From Phytohabitans suffuscus (GTDB lineage Bacteria > Actinomycetota > Actinomycetes > Mycobacteriales > Micromonosporaceae), in contig NZ_AP022871.1 in NCBI RefSeq assembly GCF_011764565.1, positions 8,556,320 through 8,620,319 on the forward strand: a stretch of 64,000 nucleotides of DNA. The letters are read 5' to 3'. The notes beneath the pieces were generated by a model, which saw nothing but the letters and a program-made list of their open reading frames with translations, did not search any database and was not told the DNA's origin. The position numbers were made by a program, and so were the translations under genes. Positions 36,388 to 45,059 of the stretch are shown piece by piece. The number at the start of each line of letters is the position of its first letter. Position 1 is the first letter of the stretch.

Positions 36388-38769
36388 ATGGAGACCAGGC
36401 TGGAGACGGCGGCGCCACTGAGCGACGTGGAGCTGGCACGGTTGGACGCGTACTGGCGCGCGGCGAACTACCTCACCGTCGGCCAGATCTACCTGCTCGA
36501 CAACCCACTGCTACGCGAACCACTACGCCCCGAACACATCAAACCCCGCCTCCTCGGCCACTGGGGCACCAGCCCCGGACTCAACCTGCTCTACACCCAC
36601 CTCAACCGAACCATCAAAACCCGCGACCTCAACACCATCTACATCACCGGCCCCGGCCACGGCGGACCCGCCATCGTCGCCAACACCTGGCTCGAAGGCA
36701 CCTACAGCGAGCTCTACCCCTCCATCTCCCGCGACGAAGCCGGCATGGCCCGACTCTTCCGCCAGTTCTCCTTCCCCGGCGGCATCCCCAGCCACGTCGC
36801 CCCCGAAGTCCCCGGCTCCATCCACGAAGGCGGCGAACTCGGCTACTCCCTCATGCACGCCTACGGCGCCGCCTTCGACAACCCCGACCTCCTCGTCGCC
36901 TGCGTCATCGGCGACGGCGAAGCCGAAACCGGCCCACTAGCCACCAGCTGGCTCTCCAACGTCTTCCTCAACCCCGCCCGCGACGGCGCCGTACTACCCA
37001 TCCTCCACCTCAACGGATACAAGATCGCCAACCCGACGGTGCTCGACCGCATCCCCCGCGAGGACCTCCTCGCCCTGATGCGCGGCTACGGCTACGAGCC
37101 CTACGTGGTCGAAGGTGACGACCCCGCCACGGTGCACCAGCTGCTGGCCGCCACCCTCGACACAGCCCTGGACAGCATCGCCGCGATCCAGCGGCACGCC
37201 CGCACCACCGGCGACAGCACCCGCCCCCGCTGGCCGATGATCGTCCTGCGCACCCCGAAGGGCTGGACCGGACCGTCCACGGTGGACGGCAAGCAGGTCG
37301 AGGGCACCTTCCGGGCCCACCAGGTGCCCATCGCGGCCGTCCGCGACAACCCCGCCCACCTGGCCGAGCTGGAGCGGTGGCTGCGCTCGTACCGTCCGGA
37401 GGAGCTCTTCGACGCCACCGGCGCCCCGGTCGACGACCTGGCCGCGCTGCCACCCACAGGCGACCGGCGGATGAGCGCCAACCCGCACGCCAACGGCGGC
37501 GTGGTCCTGCGCGACCTGGTGCTGCCCGACTTCCGCGACTACGCCGTACCGGTCGAGCGGCCCGGCGCCTCCACCGCCGAGGCGACCCGCGTGCTCGGCG
37601 GCTGGGTGCGCGACGTGGTGCGCGCCAACCCCGACCGCTTCCGGCTCTTCGGCCCCGACGAGGTCGCCTCCAACCGGCTCGGCGCCGCGTTCGAGGTCAC
37701 CGACCGCGCGTTCCTCGGCGAGCTGCGCGGCGGCGACGACCACCTCGCCCCCGACGGCCGCGTGCTGGAGGTGCTGTCGGAGCACCTGTGCCAGGGCTGG
37801 CTGGAAGGCTACCTACTCACCGGCCGCCACGGCATCTTCACCAGCTACGAAGCCTTCATCCACATCGTCGACGCCATGCTCAACCAGCACGCCAAATGGC
37901 TCAAAGTCACCCGGCACATCCCGTGGCGGCGGCCGGTCGCCTCGCTCAACTACCTGCTGTCGTCGCACGTGTGGCGACAGGACCACAACGGCTTCTCCCA
38001 CCAGGACCCCGGCTTCATCGACCACGTCGTCAACAAAAAAGCCGAAGTCGTCCGCGTCTACCTCCCACCAGACGCCAACACCCTACTGTCCACCATGGAC
38101 CACTGCCTGCGCAGCCGCCACTACATCAACGTGGTAGTCGCCGGCAAGCAGGACGCCCCCAACTGGCTCTCGATGGACGACGCGGTCCTGCACTGCACGC
38201 GCGGCCTCGGCATCTGGGACTGGGCCAGCACCGACAGCGGCCAGGAGCCCGACGTGGTGCTGGCCTGCGCCGGCGACGTGCCCACATTGGAGACGCTCGC
38301 CGCCGCCGACCTGCTCCGCCAGCACCTGCCCGACCTGAAGGTGCGCGTGGTCAACGTGGTCGACCTGATGCGCCTGCAACCCGAGAGCGAGCACCCGCAC
38401 GGCCTCTCGGACAGCCAGTTCGACACCGTGTTCACCACCGACAAGCCGATCATCTTCGCCTACCACGGCTACCCGTGGCTCATCCACCGCCTGACCTACC
38501 GGCGCACCAACCACGGAAACCTGCACGTGCGCGGGTACAAGGAGGAAGGCACCACCACCACACCCTTCGACATGGTCATGCTCAACGACCTCGACCGCTT
38601 CCACCTGGTCATCGACGTCATCGACCGCGTCCCCGGCCTCGGCACCCGCGCCGCCCACCTGCGCCAAGCGATGGTCGACGCCCGCCAACGCTGCCGCGAC
38701 CACACCCGCCGCCACGGCGAGGACGCCCCCGAGATCACCGAATGGCGCTGGACGCCCGAACGCCCGTAG
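36388..38769 (+). CDS. xfp: Xylulose-5-phosphate/fructose-6-phosphate phosphoketolase
   Basis: A 793-residue thiamine-diphosphate enzyme splitting xylulose-5-P (or fructose-6-P) to acetyl-phosphate. Visible: GPGHGGPAIVANTWLEGTYS near residue 90, GDGEAETGPLATSWLSN (ThDP/Mg motif) near 180, the SLNYLLSSHVWRQDHNGFSHQ segment near 520, and a C-terminal DRVPGLGTRAAHLRQ. Full family length. GGAGAGG lies before the ATG. The gene is a patchwork: 36500-37020, about 37800-38120 and the last 300 bp use C-ending codons with cta, gaa and aaa, while the stretches between use mostly G-ending codons. No acetate kinase is adjacent. Confidence 0.95.
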   Translation: METRLETAAPLSDVELARLDAYWRAANYLTVGQIYLLDNPLLREPLRPEHIKPRLLGHWGTSPGLNLLYTHLNRTIKTRDLNTIYITGPGHGGPAIVANTWLEGTYSELYPSISRDEAGMARLFRQFSFPGGIPSHVAPEVPGSIHEGGELGYSLMHAYGAAFDNPDLLVACVIGDGEAETGPLATSWLSNVFLNPARDGAVLPILHLNGYKIANPTVLDRIPREDLLALMRGYGYEPYVVEGDDPATVHQLLAATLDTALDSIAAIQRHARTTGDSTRPRWPMIVLRTPKGWTGPSTVDGKQVEGTFRAHQVPIAAVRDNPAHLAELERWLRSYRPEELFDATGAPVDDLAALPPTGDRRMSANPHANGGVVLRDLVLPDFRDYAVPVERPGASTAEATRVLGGWVRDVVRANPDRFRLFGPDEVASNRLGAAFEVTDRAFLGELRGGDDHLAPDGRVLEVLSEHLCQGWLEGYLLTGRHGIFTSYEAFIHIVDAMLNQHAKWLKVTRHIPWRRPVASLNYLLSSHVWRQDHNGFSHQDPGFIDHVVNKKAEVVRVYLPPDANTLLSTMDHCLRSRHYINVVVAGKQDAPNWLSMDDAVLHCTRGLGIWDWASTDSGQEPDVVLACAGDVPTLETLAAADLLRQHLPDLKVRVVNVVDLMRLQPESEHPHGLSDSQFDTVFTTDKPIIFAYHGYPWLIHRLTYRRTNHGNLHVRGYKEEGTTTTPFDMVMLNDLDRFHLVIDVIDRVPGLGTRAAHLRQAMVDARQRCRDHTRRHGEDAPEITEWRWTPERP

Positions 38770-38802
38770 CCGACCCGAAGAGGACCCAGACCCAAACAGC
38801 TC

Positions 38803-38871
38803 CGAGCTACCGCGACGCCCGCGGTGGTCCGGACCGTTGCTCCCGCGGCCTCACCCTCCGCGTCCCACAAC
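38803..38871 (+). repeat. RPT-C block
   Basis: GAGCTACCGCGACG-CCCGCG-GTGGTCCGGACCGTTGCTCC-CGCGGCCTCACCC-TCCGCG. Nearly identical to 23441-23509, 40261-40327, 46348-46415 and 49111-49178. It starts 33 bp after the xfp stop. Confidence 0.8.
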
Positions 38872-39518
38872 CCAACCCAGGACTGGTCGGCCGGCTCCGC
38901 CGGCCGACCAGTCCGCGCGCGGCCCCCTCCGCTCCGCACCCGGCTGAGGCTGTGGCGCTCCCGGGGCCGAGGTCCGAACGGACCGCGCGGCGCCCACAGG
39001 TCGACCCGAGCCCGGGGGCTGCCCGACCCGGTCGGCTTCTTCACCCTGCTTCGACTCCCCGCCGCCGGTCACGGTCCGGCCCCCGTGACCGCCACACGAC
39101 CGCGGCGACCCCGATCCGGCCCCGGCCGCTCGACCGCGGCGACCCCGATCCAGCCCCGGCCGCTTCAGCGCCGGTATACCCCGACGGGCAGGCACCGTCT
39201 GCCTACCGCCGGGCGGCGGATGTGGATGCGACTGACTCCGAAGCTGGGCGCACCGGCGCGCCCAGCTCCGGAACGTCCCGCACGGGGTCACCCCGCCTCG
39301 GTCCGAGACCTACCTCGCCGGGGTCAGGCTCACGACTGGGCTGACGGGAACCGCGGAGGGTGAGCCCTCGACTGCAAGGCGGCCGAGCCCACCCCGACTC
39401 CGAAGGGTCCCTGTGGAGCTTCCGGCGTCAAGGTTTCAGCTCTGTCCACAATGACCTGCCCGGCAGACCCGCTCCCAGCCGACTTGCCCGCCCGGCGTGC
39501 GCCAGAGCGATCAGCTCC

Positions 39519-39571
39519 GGCTGACCGTGGACGCCAGCCGCCCCCGATTGAGGCAACCGCCGTCCACGATC
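39519..39571. repeat. RPT-B palindrome
   Basis: GGCTGACCGTGGACG ... CGTCCACGATC with CCGCCCCC/GAGG inner part; homologous in reverse to 42954-43009. Confidence 0.6.
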
Positions 39572-39869
39572 CACCGACCAATGAGGACAATGGTTCCTAG
39601 CCACCAGAACATCTCCGCGACCACCCACCGACGCAGGTGTGTGATCGGCTGCGCCGGCCCCACCGGGAACGCGGTCGTTGACCGTTCGCCCGGATTCCCC
39701 GCCCCTCCCCGGCGTGTCACCCGGATTCTGGGCGAACCCTGGTCGTGGACCGCGGAGGTTGAGGTCGGGGGAACGCACCGAACGGTCCGCACCACGACGC
39801 ACATCTCGCCAGCCCACCCTCAGGTCCGGGGTTGAGCGCCCACCCGGGATCCGGTGGCGCGGATCGGCA

Positions 39870-40045
39870 GATCGTGGACCGCGGTCGCGTCTATGGAGGC
39901 GGTCCGCGTCCACGGCCACCTGAGGCGACGAGAGCGAACCGGGTGAATTCGGCGGCGCCACCGAGTCCGCTCCCGGCCGCACGGCTCTCGGTTGCGGATC
40001 GTGGTATGAACCTGCCCCTAGAGGGGCGGATCCGTACCACGATCC
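39870..40045 (-). repeat. Complete ~200-bp RPT-B/RPT-A unit, inverted
   Basis: RPT-B (39870-39915), about 80 bp of the shared spacer (GAATTCGGCGGCGCC.. region), then RPT-A (39996-40045). It is the reverse of the unit at 8262-8460, with the same order of parts and nearly the same length. Confidence 0.75.
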
Positions 40046-40260
40046 ACAAGACCGGTCCAAGCCTCCCTGGCGGGCGGGCGAACCAGCAGAGCGTCGAGTC
40101 TACTGTAGACAGACGTCCGGGCGGCCTGGACCCGGACCGGTGACGGGTCAGCCGCGGCACCCGCCGGAGGGCGGCGGCCTCGGGCCCGACACCCGACGAC
40201 GTCCGGTCGGGACGAAACCGGGCCTGGGCCCGGAAGGCGCCGAGGGCGGCGGGTTGGGTT

Positions 40261-40327
40261 TTGTGGGACGCGGAGGGTGAGGCCGCGGGAGCAACGGTCC
40301 GGACCACCGCGGACGTCGCGGTAGCTC
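40261..40327 (-). repeat. RPT-C block, inverted
   Basis: Reverse-complement copy of RPT-C, about 240 bp upstream of the CBM2-SGNH gene. Confidence 0.8.
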
Positions 40328-40564
40328 GCATCTGTTCGGGTCTGGTTCGGATGATGTTCGACATGCGCACGTCGGGCCGCCACCTCGATGGCGACCGAGG
40401 TCGTTGTCGCGGCTGGGGTTTTGATCGGGTGCGTGGTGTCGTTCGACATTCGCGTTGACCGCCGACACGCGGCCGTCGTACTGTTTTCAGTGACATACTT
40501 CGATGGATGCGTCGTGCGGGTCAGGTGGGCGCTGGTCTCGCCGTCGCCAGCTGAAGGAGGGGCG

Positions 40565-41607
40565 ATGGCCCTATCTCGGTTCCGCCTGCCGGCCGTGCTG
40601 GCGCTGCCCGTGGCGTTGGCCGCGGCGGCTGTCACGGTGGTCGCGGTGAGCCCGGCGTCCGCGGCGGCGGGTTGCCGGGTGGCGTACTCGGTGGCTTCGC
40701 AGTGGCCGGGCGGCTTCACCGGCAACGTGAGCCTGACCAACCTGGGCGACCCGGTCGACGGGTGGACGCTGACCTGGTCGTTCGGCGCCGGCCAGCAGGT
40801 GACCCAGGCGTGGAACGCCACGGTGACCCAGAGCGGTGCGCAGGTGAGCGCCCGCAACGCCGCGTGGAACGGCGGCCTGGCCACCGGCGCGAACACGAGC
40901 TTCGGGTTCAACGGCTCGTGGAGCGGCGGCGCCAACCCGGCGCCGTCGAGCTTCTCGCTCAACGGGACGGTCTGCACCGGCGGCGTCGGCCCGACCACCG
41001 CGCCGCCGCCGACCAGCCTGCCGCCGACCAGCGCGCCGCCCACGTCGGCCCCGCCGCCCACGCCGCCGCCGGGTGGTCAGGCCAACTCGATGGGCTTCAT
41101 CGGCTGCTCGATGGCCGAGAACGTGGCACAGGGCTACGTGGCGGTCGGGGGCCGGCGCATGTGGGGCCGTACGGGACCGGCGGCCTCGTCGTGCAGTCGT
41201 GGACCGACACCAACTCCAGCGCGTGGCAGCGGTTCGACCAGCAGGTGAGCAGGTTCGGCCGGCCGACCGCGGTCTGGGTGCAGATCTGTGTCTTCGCCCA
41301 GAACGGTGCCACGTACGACGAGGTCAGGCGCCTGATCGCCAACGCCCGCCAGCACGCGGCTCCCGGCGCCACCGTCTACATCAGCGGCCAGCCGCTCTAC
41401 GACGCCGGCCAGACCTGCACGCTCGCCGGCGCCAACGGGCCGCAGCTCACCGACAGCCTCGCCCGGCAGGCGGCGGCCGACGCGTCGCAGAACGTGGTCT
41501 ACCCCGGCGTGTTCCGCCTCCGCAACGGCGAGGTCGCCGACGGCTGCCACGCCAACACGGCCGGCCAGCAGTCCCTCGGCCGGCAGGCCCAGGGCTACTG
41601 GGGCTAG
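40565..41607 (+). CDS. Secreted SGNH-like hydrolase with N-terminal CBM2, apparent frameshift
   Basis: About 347 residues when one C is added at 41167-41168. Signal peptide MALSRFRLPAVLALPVALAA...ASA; CBM2 cellulose-binding domain, residues ~38-140 (CRVAYSVASQWPGGFTGNV ... SLNGTVC, bracketing Cys pair); Thr/Pro linker; then a catalytic part starting MGFIGCSMAENVAQGY (GxS in block I) and ending DGCHANTAGQQSLGRQ (DxxH in block V), the SGNH nucleophile and catalytic dyad. A role in polysaccharide deacetylation or ester cleavage on cell walls is plausible. Excellent GGAGGGG ribosome site. The short catalytic domain (~190 residues) is usual for the family. Confidence 0.82.
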
Positions 41608-41675
41608 CGCGCGCCAACCCATGCCAGCGCCGACCGGGGCCGCCCGGCCGGGCTCGTCGGTGGGCCTGCCGATGC

Positions 41676-41690
41676 TGACAGTAGATGTCA
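41676..41690. promoter_or_regulatory. Palindrome before the 41716 gene
   Basis: TGACAGTAGATGTCA (TGACA-N5-TGTCA), 26 bp before the ATG; a plausible operator overlapping the promoter. Confidence 0.4.
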
Positions 41691-41715
41691 GGTAGGCCCG
41701 CCTAGCGTGCCCGGC

Positions 41716-42180
41716 ATGACGAACACCGACTTCGACTTCCTCGCCGGCAGCTGGGACAGCCGCCAGCGCCGGCTCACCAAGGTTCTGGTCGGCAGCGACG
41801 AGTGGTACGAGTTCGACGCCACCCTCGACTGCCAGGTGCTGCTGGACGGCAACGGCGTCTTCGACGTGCTCCGCGCCCCGGAGCGCGACATCGAGGGTCT
41901 CACGCTGCGGCTGTTCAGCCCGGACGAGAAGATCTGGCGGATCTGGTGGGCCTCCAGGGCGAGCGGCGGCCGGCTGGACGAGCCGGTGGTCGGGCGCTTC
42001 ACGGACGGGGTGGGTGTCTTCGAGTGCGACGACACCTGGGAGGGCACCCCGATCCGCGTCCGCTACCGCTGGTCCTTCGTGGACACCCCGCACCCCCGGT
42101 GGGAGCAGGCGTTCTCCACCGACGGCGGGCGGACGTGGGAGGTCAACTGGGAGGCCACGTTCACCCGCCGGGGTAGGTAG
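41716..42180 (+). CDS. DUF1579-like hypothetical protein
   Basis: A 154-residue soluble protein beginning MTNTDFDFLAGSWDSRQRRL. The FLAGSWD opening and repeated Trp-rich strands (IWRIWWASRASGG, FECDDTWEGTPIRVRYRW) fit the small lipocalin-like DUF1579 group. No signal peptide; function unknown. ATG at 41716 preferred; a GTG three codons upstream is possible. Stands alone between the SGNH gene and a repeat island. Confidence 0.7.
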   Translation: MTNTDFDFLAGSWDSRQRRLTKVLVGSDEWYEFDATLDCQVLLDGNGVFDVLRAPERDIEGLTLRLFSPDEKIWRIWWASRASGGRLDEPVVGRFTDGVGVFECDDTWEGTPIRVRYRWSFVDTPHPRWEQAFSTDGGRTWEVNWEATFTRRGR

Positions 42181-42708
42181 GGGATCGGGGTGACCGGTCA
42201 GGACCCCGCGCGGGATGTTTTGTGGGGACAGTCCGCGTCGATGATCCGTCGGAGCCGATCCCTCGGGCTCTGCGGCAGGCGGAATCGACAGAAAGCAGCG
42301 GCCTGCGCCGGGTTACCGTGGGCAGACCCGCACCCTGGCCCCGGACGTCGGGTAGGCGGCGGGGCCAGCTCCACCCGATCGGGTGTCTGTCCACAGTGGT
42401 TCGGTGAACGTGGTACGGATCCGCCCTATGAGACTCTGCTGGCTAGTTCGAGGACTGCTGTGACCCGCGAAACGTAGCCGGGAGAATTGCTGACCGCCGC
42501 GTGTCTGGCCGCTGGGTCGCCGCCGTGGCTTGCTGTCACGGTCCGGCGCGACTCGCGCCAGCGAGGGGTGTCTATGGAGTTTCGAGGGTCGAGGTCTGTG
42601 CGGCGGTTCGGGTCGTGGCGGCGTTTGCCCCTGCTTTATCGCAGGTCCGGGTAGCGCCGAGCGGCGGGGCCGGTCCTTGATCGACGTCGCTGTTGGCTGG
42701 CTTTGGGT

Positions 42709-42742
42709 AGATCGTGGTACCTAGAGCTGTGTACCACGATCC
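42709..42742. repeat. RPT-A short derivative
   Basis: AGATCGTGGTAC-CTAGAGCTGT-GTACCACGATCC: the outer stem of RPT-A with the inner GCCCC/GGGGC stem lost. Confidence 0.7.
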
Positions 42743-42953
42743 GCGTCTTGAGTTGATCCCGCAGCGTCGATCACGGGAAAACGGGGCATGGTTTGGGTAA
42801 GCGATCACCAGTGTCAGCGCGGCACCCAATCACTCCGGCCCCGAAAGCCCTCTATGGAGCTTTCGCGGTCAGGGTTGACCCGATGGCGAGGCGGTCAGGG
42901 TCGCGGGTGCGCCGGTGTCGCCGCCGAAATCGCCTGGTTTGTCGTCGTTGGTC

Positions 42954-43009
42954 AGCTGATGGTGGACGGCGGTTGCCTCTGCGGGGGGCGGCTCACGTCC
43001 ACGATCAGC
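42954..43009. repeat. RPT-B palindrome
   Basis: GCTGATGGTGGAC ... GTCCACGATCAGC, arms of 13 bp with one mismatch; the loop holds CTGCGGGGGGCGGC. Confidence 0.65.
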
Positions 43010-43151
43010 CGGCACCGATCCCTCGGAGCCCGCCACGGACGGCTTCCCGGTCTGTCCTCAATGGCCGCCACGATCACCCGACGAGAAGAACAAACCAGAC
43101 GAACTCGGCACCGCCGCGACCCCTGCCCTCGAACGCGCAGCCCTCGGCAAC

Positions 43152-43433
43152 AGATCGTGGTATGAAACTGCCCCCAGAGGGGCTGTCCTGTCTCAGGACA
43201 TGTGTCACATGATCAAATAGCTCAATGGCTATGCCTAGTCAGGCAGAAGCCAACGCAAGCAGCACACGCCTCGACGGCCGATCGCGAGGCTACCAAGGCA
43301 CTTGCGGCCATAGGCGCGACGCCGACCTCAGGGCGTCAAAATCCTTCACCGACAAGAAAAACCCGAGGTCACAGGGGTGACACATGTCTTGAGACTGAAG
43401 AGCCCCCAGAGGGGCGGATCCATACCACGATCC
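43152..43433 (-). repeat. RPT-A palindrome interrupted by an insertion
   Basis: 43152-43183 is the left 32 bases and 43416-43433 the right 18 bases of one 50-bp RPT-A. The centre GCCCCCAGAGGGGC is present on both sides of the insertion (43170-43183 and 43402-43415). Removing 43184-43415 leaves an uninterrupted 50-bp palindrome. Confidence 0.8.
43184..43401. mobile_element. 218-bp non-autonomous element with 14-bp target duplication
   Basis: Ends TGTCCTGTCTCAGGACATGT... and the inverse ...ACATGTCTTGAGACTGAAGA agree at 19 of about 25 positions as terminal inverted repeats (TCTCA.GACATGTGTCAC core). The element is less GC-rich than its surroundings, has no transposase and is flanked by a 14-bp direct repeat GCCCCCAGAGGGGC. 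The TGTC...GACATGT ends and long variable duplication resemble IS481-family elements, which is inference. Confidence 0.7.
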
Positions 43434-43612
43434 GCCGCAATCGCCCCGCGAGCATCGATCCGACACCTACGCGGGTCGGCGGCTGCCCTGCGGGGGCGGC
43501 TCACGTCCACGATCAGCCGGCACCGACCCCTCGGCCACGCGACGGGCGGACAAATCAGCGAGAAACCAGTCGCCGCAGGACGGACGCGGACCCCTCGTCG
43601 CGCTGGTCGCGC

Positions 43613-43673
43613 GCTCAGCGGTACAAATGGCACCTTATGGAGCCCGCATAACGTGCCATTTGTACCGCTGAGC
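43613..43673. repeat. RPT-E 61-bp palindrome, copy 1
   Basis: GCTCAGCGGTACAAATGGCA ... TGCCATTTGTACCGCTGAGC: perfect 20-bp arms around CCTTATGGAGCCCGCATAACG. A second, inverted and more diverged copy is at 49005-49065. Confidence 0.85.
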
Positions 43674-44028
43674 AGAACCGGGTGCGGGCGGCCCTCACCG
43701 CGCGGCACGGACGGCACCGATGTCGCTCAAGCGGCTGAGCGGACCACGACCCCCAAACGCTCCGACCCCGCCAGGTGGGTCCCCAGACCCGAGGTGAGGG
43801 AGCCCGTGCCAGACGCCCCGAAAACCGCGCCCGACTCCAGAGCCAGTGGCACCCGTCCACCGTCCGGCGACAGGCCGACGGTGCCCGCCCGCCCCGGGGA
43901 TGCGCACCGCGGGCACCGAAGACGCGGGACGCCGCTCGAACCCCGACCCCGGAAGCTTCTCTAGAATGCCCTGATGCGCCCGCACCCCACCCCCGCCCAC
44001 GGATCGACGCCCGTCCACAGACGCGGGC

Positions 44029-44910
44029 ATGTCTGAGCCGCGCGGGGCGGCGGCGCTGGGCCTGTTCGGAAACGCGTCCGAGGAGAGGTTCGCCTTCTCG
44101 CGCCGGTACGCGGCCGGCACCGGCGGCGTGCGGGGGCTGCTGATCACGGTGCTGGGCGACTACGTGCGGCCCGCCCGCCAGCCGGCGCCGACGTCGGCGT
44201 TCATCGACGCGCTCGGGCGTCTCGGGGTCGAGGAGACCGCGTGCCGGCAGGCGCTGATCCGGGCGTCGGCGGACGGGTGGGTCATCCCGCGGCGCGAGGG
44301 GCGCTACACGTGGTGGCGGCTGAGCCCGGCCTTCGAGCAGTTCCTCAACTTCGGCGCCTCGCGCATCTTCGGGTTCACCGCGACCCAGCCGCGGTGGGAC
44401 CGCCGCTGGCTGGTGGTGCTGGCGCGCGTGCCGGAGTCCAACCGGTCGGGGCGGCACCTGCTGTACACGCGGCTGCGCTGGGCCGGCTTCGGCCGCCCGG
44501 CGCCCGGGGTGTGGGTGAGCACCCACACCGACCGGGTCGCGGAGGCCGAGATGGTGCTGCGCGAGGCCGGCGCGCACGAGCAGGCGCAGATCTTCCTCTC
44601 CGAGTACCTCACCGGCGGCGACCTGCCCACCCTGGTGCGCCAGGCGTGGGACCTCGACGAGCTGGACGGGCGGTACGAGCGGTTCATCGAGGACTTCGGC
44701 CGCGCGCCCTCCGACGACCCGATCGTCCGGGTGACCCGGATGGTGCACGCGTGGCGCCTGCTGGCCCTCGTGGACCCCGCCCTCCCGGCGGAGCTGCTGC
44801 CGGGGCGCTGGAGCGGCATCCGCGCCGCCAAGCTCTTCCAGCGGCAGCACGCCAGGTGGGAGCCGGCCGCCACCCGCGAGTGGGGACGGATCAGCCAGCG
44901 CGCCATCTAG
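44029..44910 (+). CDS. PaaX-family transcriptional regulator
   Basis: A 293-residue regulator in the PaaX layout: N-terminal winged helix (GGVRGLLITVLGDYVRPARQ ... ETACRQALIRASADGWVIPRREGR), a central PaaX domain (DRRWLVVLARVPESNRSGRH) and the C-terminal PaaX_C helices (RFIEDFGRAPSDDP ... WRLLALVDPALPAELLPGRW). PaaX proteins repress aromatic or other acyl-CoA catabolic operons, but no such operon adjoins, so the target is unknown. It is followed in the same direction, 60-150 bp on, by the chimeric LacI gene. Confidence 0.88.
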   Translation: MSEPRGAAALGLFGNASEERFAFSRRYAAGTGGVRGLLITVLGDYVRPARQPAPTSAFIDALGRLGVEETACRQALIRASADGWVIPRREGRYTWWRLSPAFEQFLNFGASRIFGFTATQPRWDRRWLVVLARVPESNRSGRHLLYTRLRWAGFGRPAPGVWVSTHTDRVAEAEMVLREAGAHEQAQIFLSEYLTGGDLPTLVRQAWDLDELDGRYERFIEDFGRAPSDDPIVRVTRMVHAWRLLALVDPALPAELLPGRWSGIRAAKLFQRQHARWEPAATREWGRISQRAI

Positions 44911-44983
44911 GGCGGTCCCGCCCCGGAAACAGTTAGCGGCATCGATCGAAATCGTCGCGAATAGGCAACATGGACGACCAGAG

Positions 44984-45059
44984 GCTCCATGGAGCCACGC
45001 CTGGAGCAGCCGCCAAGGCATCTACGTGGAGCTATGTCTCGGGGTACTGTGGCTCCATG
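44984..45059. promoter_or_regulatory. GGCTCCATGGAGCC palindrome and inverted half-site before the chimeric LacI gene
   Basis: GGCTCCATGGAGCC at 44984-44997 is a perfect 14-bp palindrome. A further GTGGCTCCATG lies at 45049-45059 and includes the chosen ATG. Together they give three equivalent half-sites within 76 bp, suggesting autoregulation with a possible DNA loop. Confidence 0.5.

Larger units (their letters stand above)
38770..40564. other. Repeat island without a supportable gene
   Basis: A 1.8-kb gap. It holds RPT-C at 38803-38871 (+) and 40261-40327 (-), RPT-B at 39519-39571 and 39870-39915, RPT-A at 39996-40045, and a 34-bp perfect-length tandem pair at 39097-39130 and 39131-39164 (cgaccgcggcgacc..). 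Open frames here are short, overlap on both strands and resemble no family. Confidence 0.7.
42181..44028. other. Repeat island with a nested mobile element
   Basis: A 1.85-kb gap without a gene I can support. Contents in order: RPT-D (~42308-42352), a half RPT-A (~42408-42425), a short 34-bp RPT-A derivative (42709-42742), sequence matching the end of RPT-D near 42843-42880, RPT-B (42954-43009), an RPT-A split by a 218-bp insertion (43152-43433), an RPT-B fragment (43475-43517), the RPT-E palindrome (43613-43673), and an RPT-D end fragment near 43925-43965. Short open frames are inconsistent with the codon usage of real genes here. Confidence 0.7.

Noticed and set aside
43202..43651. Open frames of ~150-195 residues across the 43-kb repeat island
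   Set aside because: They run straight through the nested element, RPT-A and RPT-E palindromes, so the apparent proteins are translations of repeats.
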